A stretch of 64,000 bases of DNA from an uncultured Cellulophaga sp. Lineage in GTDB: Bacteria > Bacteroidota > Bacteroidia > Flavobacteriales > Flavobacteriaceae. This document shows positions 63,940 to 64,000 of the stretch, piece by piece. Made by a program: the position numbers and the translations under genes. The DNA lies in NCBI GenBank assembly GCA_947496695.1, contig CANMEI010000001.1:512756-576755 (forward strand). Reading direction: 5' to 3'. Under the pieces are notes generated by a model. It had not been told where the DNA came from, did not search any database, and was given only the letters and a program-made list of their open reading frames with translations. The stretch's first letter is position 1. The number at the start of each line of letters is the position of its first letter.

Positions 63940-64000
63940 GTTAGCAATAAATTAATATTAAATTAAAGCAAACTTTTACTTTGATTGTTATCTTGAGTTA

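Noticed and set aside
1..64000. tRNA, rRNA, CRISPR, intact insertion sequence or prophage
   Set aside because: No cloverleaf-type GGTTCGA arms, no regularly spaced repeats and no transposase, integrase or phage genes were seen on either strand.

Overview
The window reads as chromosomal DNA of a low-GC marine or soil flavobacterium (Bacteroidota, Flavobacteriaceae). The evidence is internal: strong AT bias, TAnnTTTG promoter boxes about 20 nt before start codons instead of purine-rich ribosome binding sites, a secreted protease with a type IX (Por) secretion C-terminal tail, Bacteroidota-type families (DUF1080, DUF1460, DUF3109, DUF4153, YHYH lipoprotein, PA0069-type radical SAM), a hemC-hemD fusion and lipoproteins with acidic residues after the lipobox cysteine. 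No tRNA, rRNA, CRISPR array or intact insertion sequence was found.

Layout. 1-1015: gmk (cut by the window edge) and yicC. 1116-4958: a small sugar module (DUF1080 lipoprotein, TIM-barrel isomerase, Gfo/Idh/MocA oxidoreductase) interrupted by an ASCH-domain gene. 4959-5982: gene-poor, with one 29-codon membrane micro-ORF that has its own terminator, and a 21-bp-period direct repeat just ahead of a LytTR regulator. 5983-8712: LytTR/LytS-type two-component system. 8705-20433: housekeeping genes (DUF3109, MarC, CtpA protease, dCMP deaminase, HupE/UreJ-like protein, TerB-DnaJ protein, bacilliredoxin, PlsC, HD hydrolase, radical SAM, a secreted unknown, crotonase, GNAT) plus a small frameshifted gene. 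20465-29166: a histidine kinase, HemJ, a large sortilin/BNR-repeat protein, EcsC, a MATE pump and ferrochelatase. 29337-34820: MscS channel, a giant TraB/GumN protein and a DUF1460 hydrolase. 34903-36669: ThuA lipoprotein and an AraC regulator.

36792-47846 is the centre of the window: hemA, hemCD fusion, trkH, trkA, hemE, EI24 membrane protein, GNAT, hemF, pseudouridine synthase, a frameshifted ychJ-like gene and hemB, all on the + strand. With hemJ and hemH upstream, the window holds every step from glutamyl-tRNA to protoheme except glutamate-1-semialdehyde aminotransferase (hemL). The AraC gene is divergent from hemA and carries a 15-bp perfect inverted repeat just ahead of its start.

47923-64000: a CNNM/CBS protein, a MORN-type lipoprotein, a YHYH lipoprotein beside an OmpR-type two-component system, O6-alkylguanine repair, DUF4153, a 3'-5' exonuclease, a secreted subtilase, an EEP nuclease, HflX, a possible small RNA with its own promoter and terminator, a PH-domain protein, and an AraC/SDR pair followed by a hairpin-rich stretch that may mark the edge of an acquired segment.

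The least explained items are the AraC operator-like palindrome at the heme cluster, the candidate LytTR direct repeats, the candidate small RNA at about 61.2-61.4 kb, two homopolymer frameshifts, a pseudouridine synthase whose S4 domain has no standard start codon, and the 880-residue uncharacterised tail of the TraB protein.
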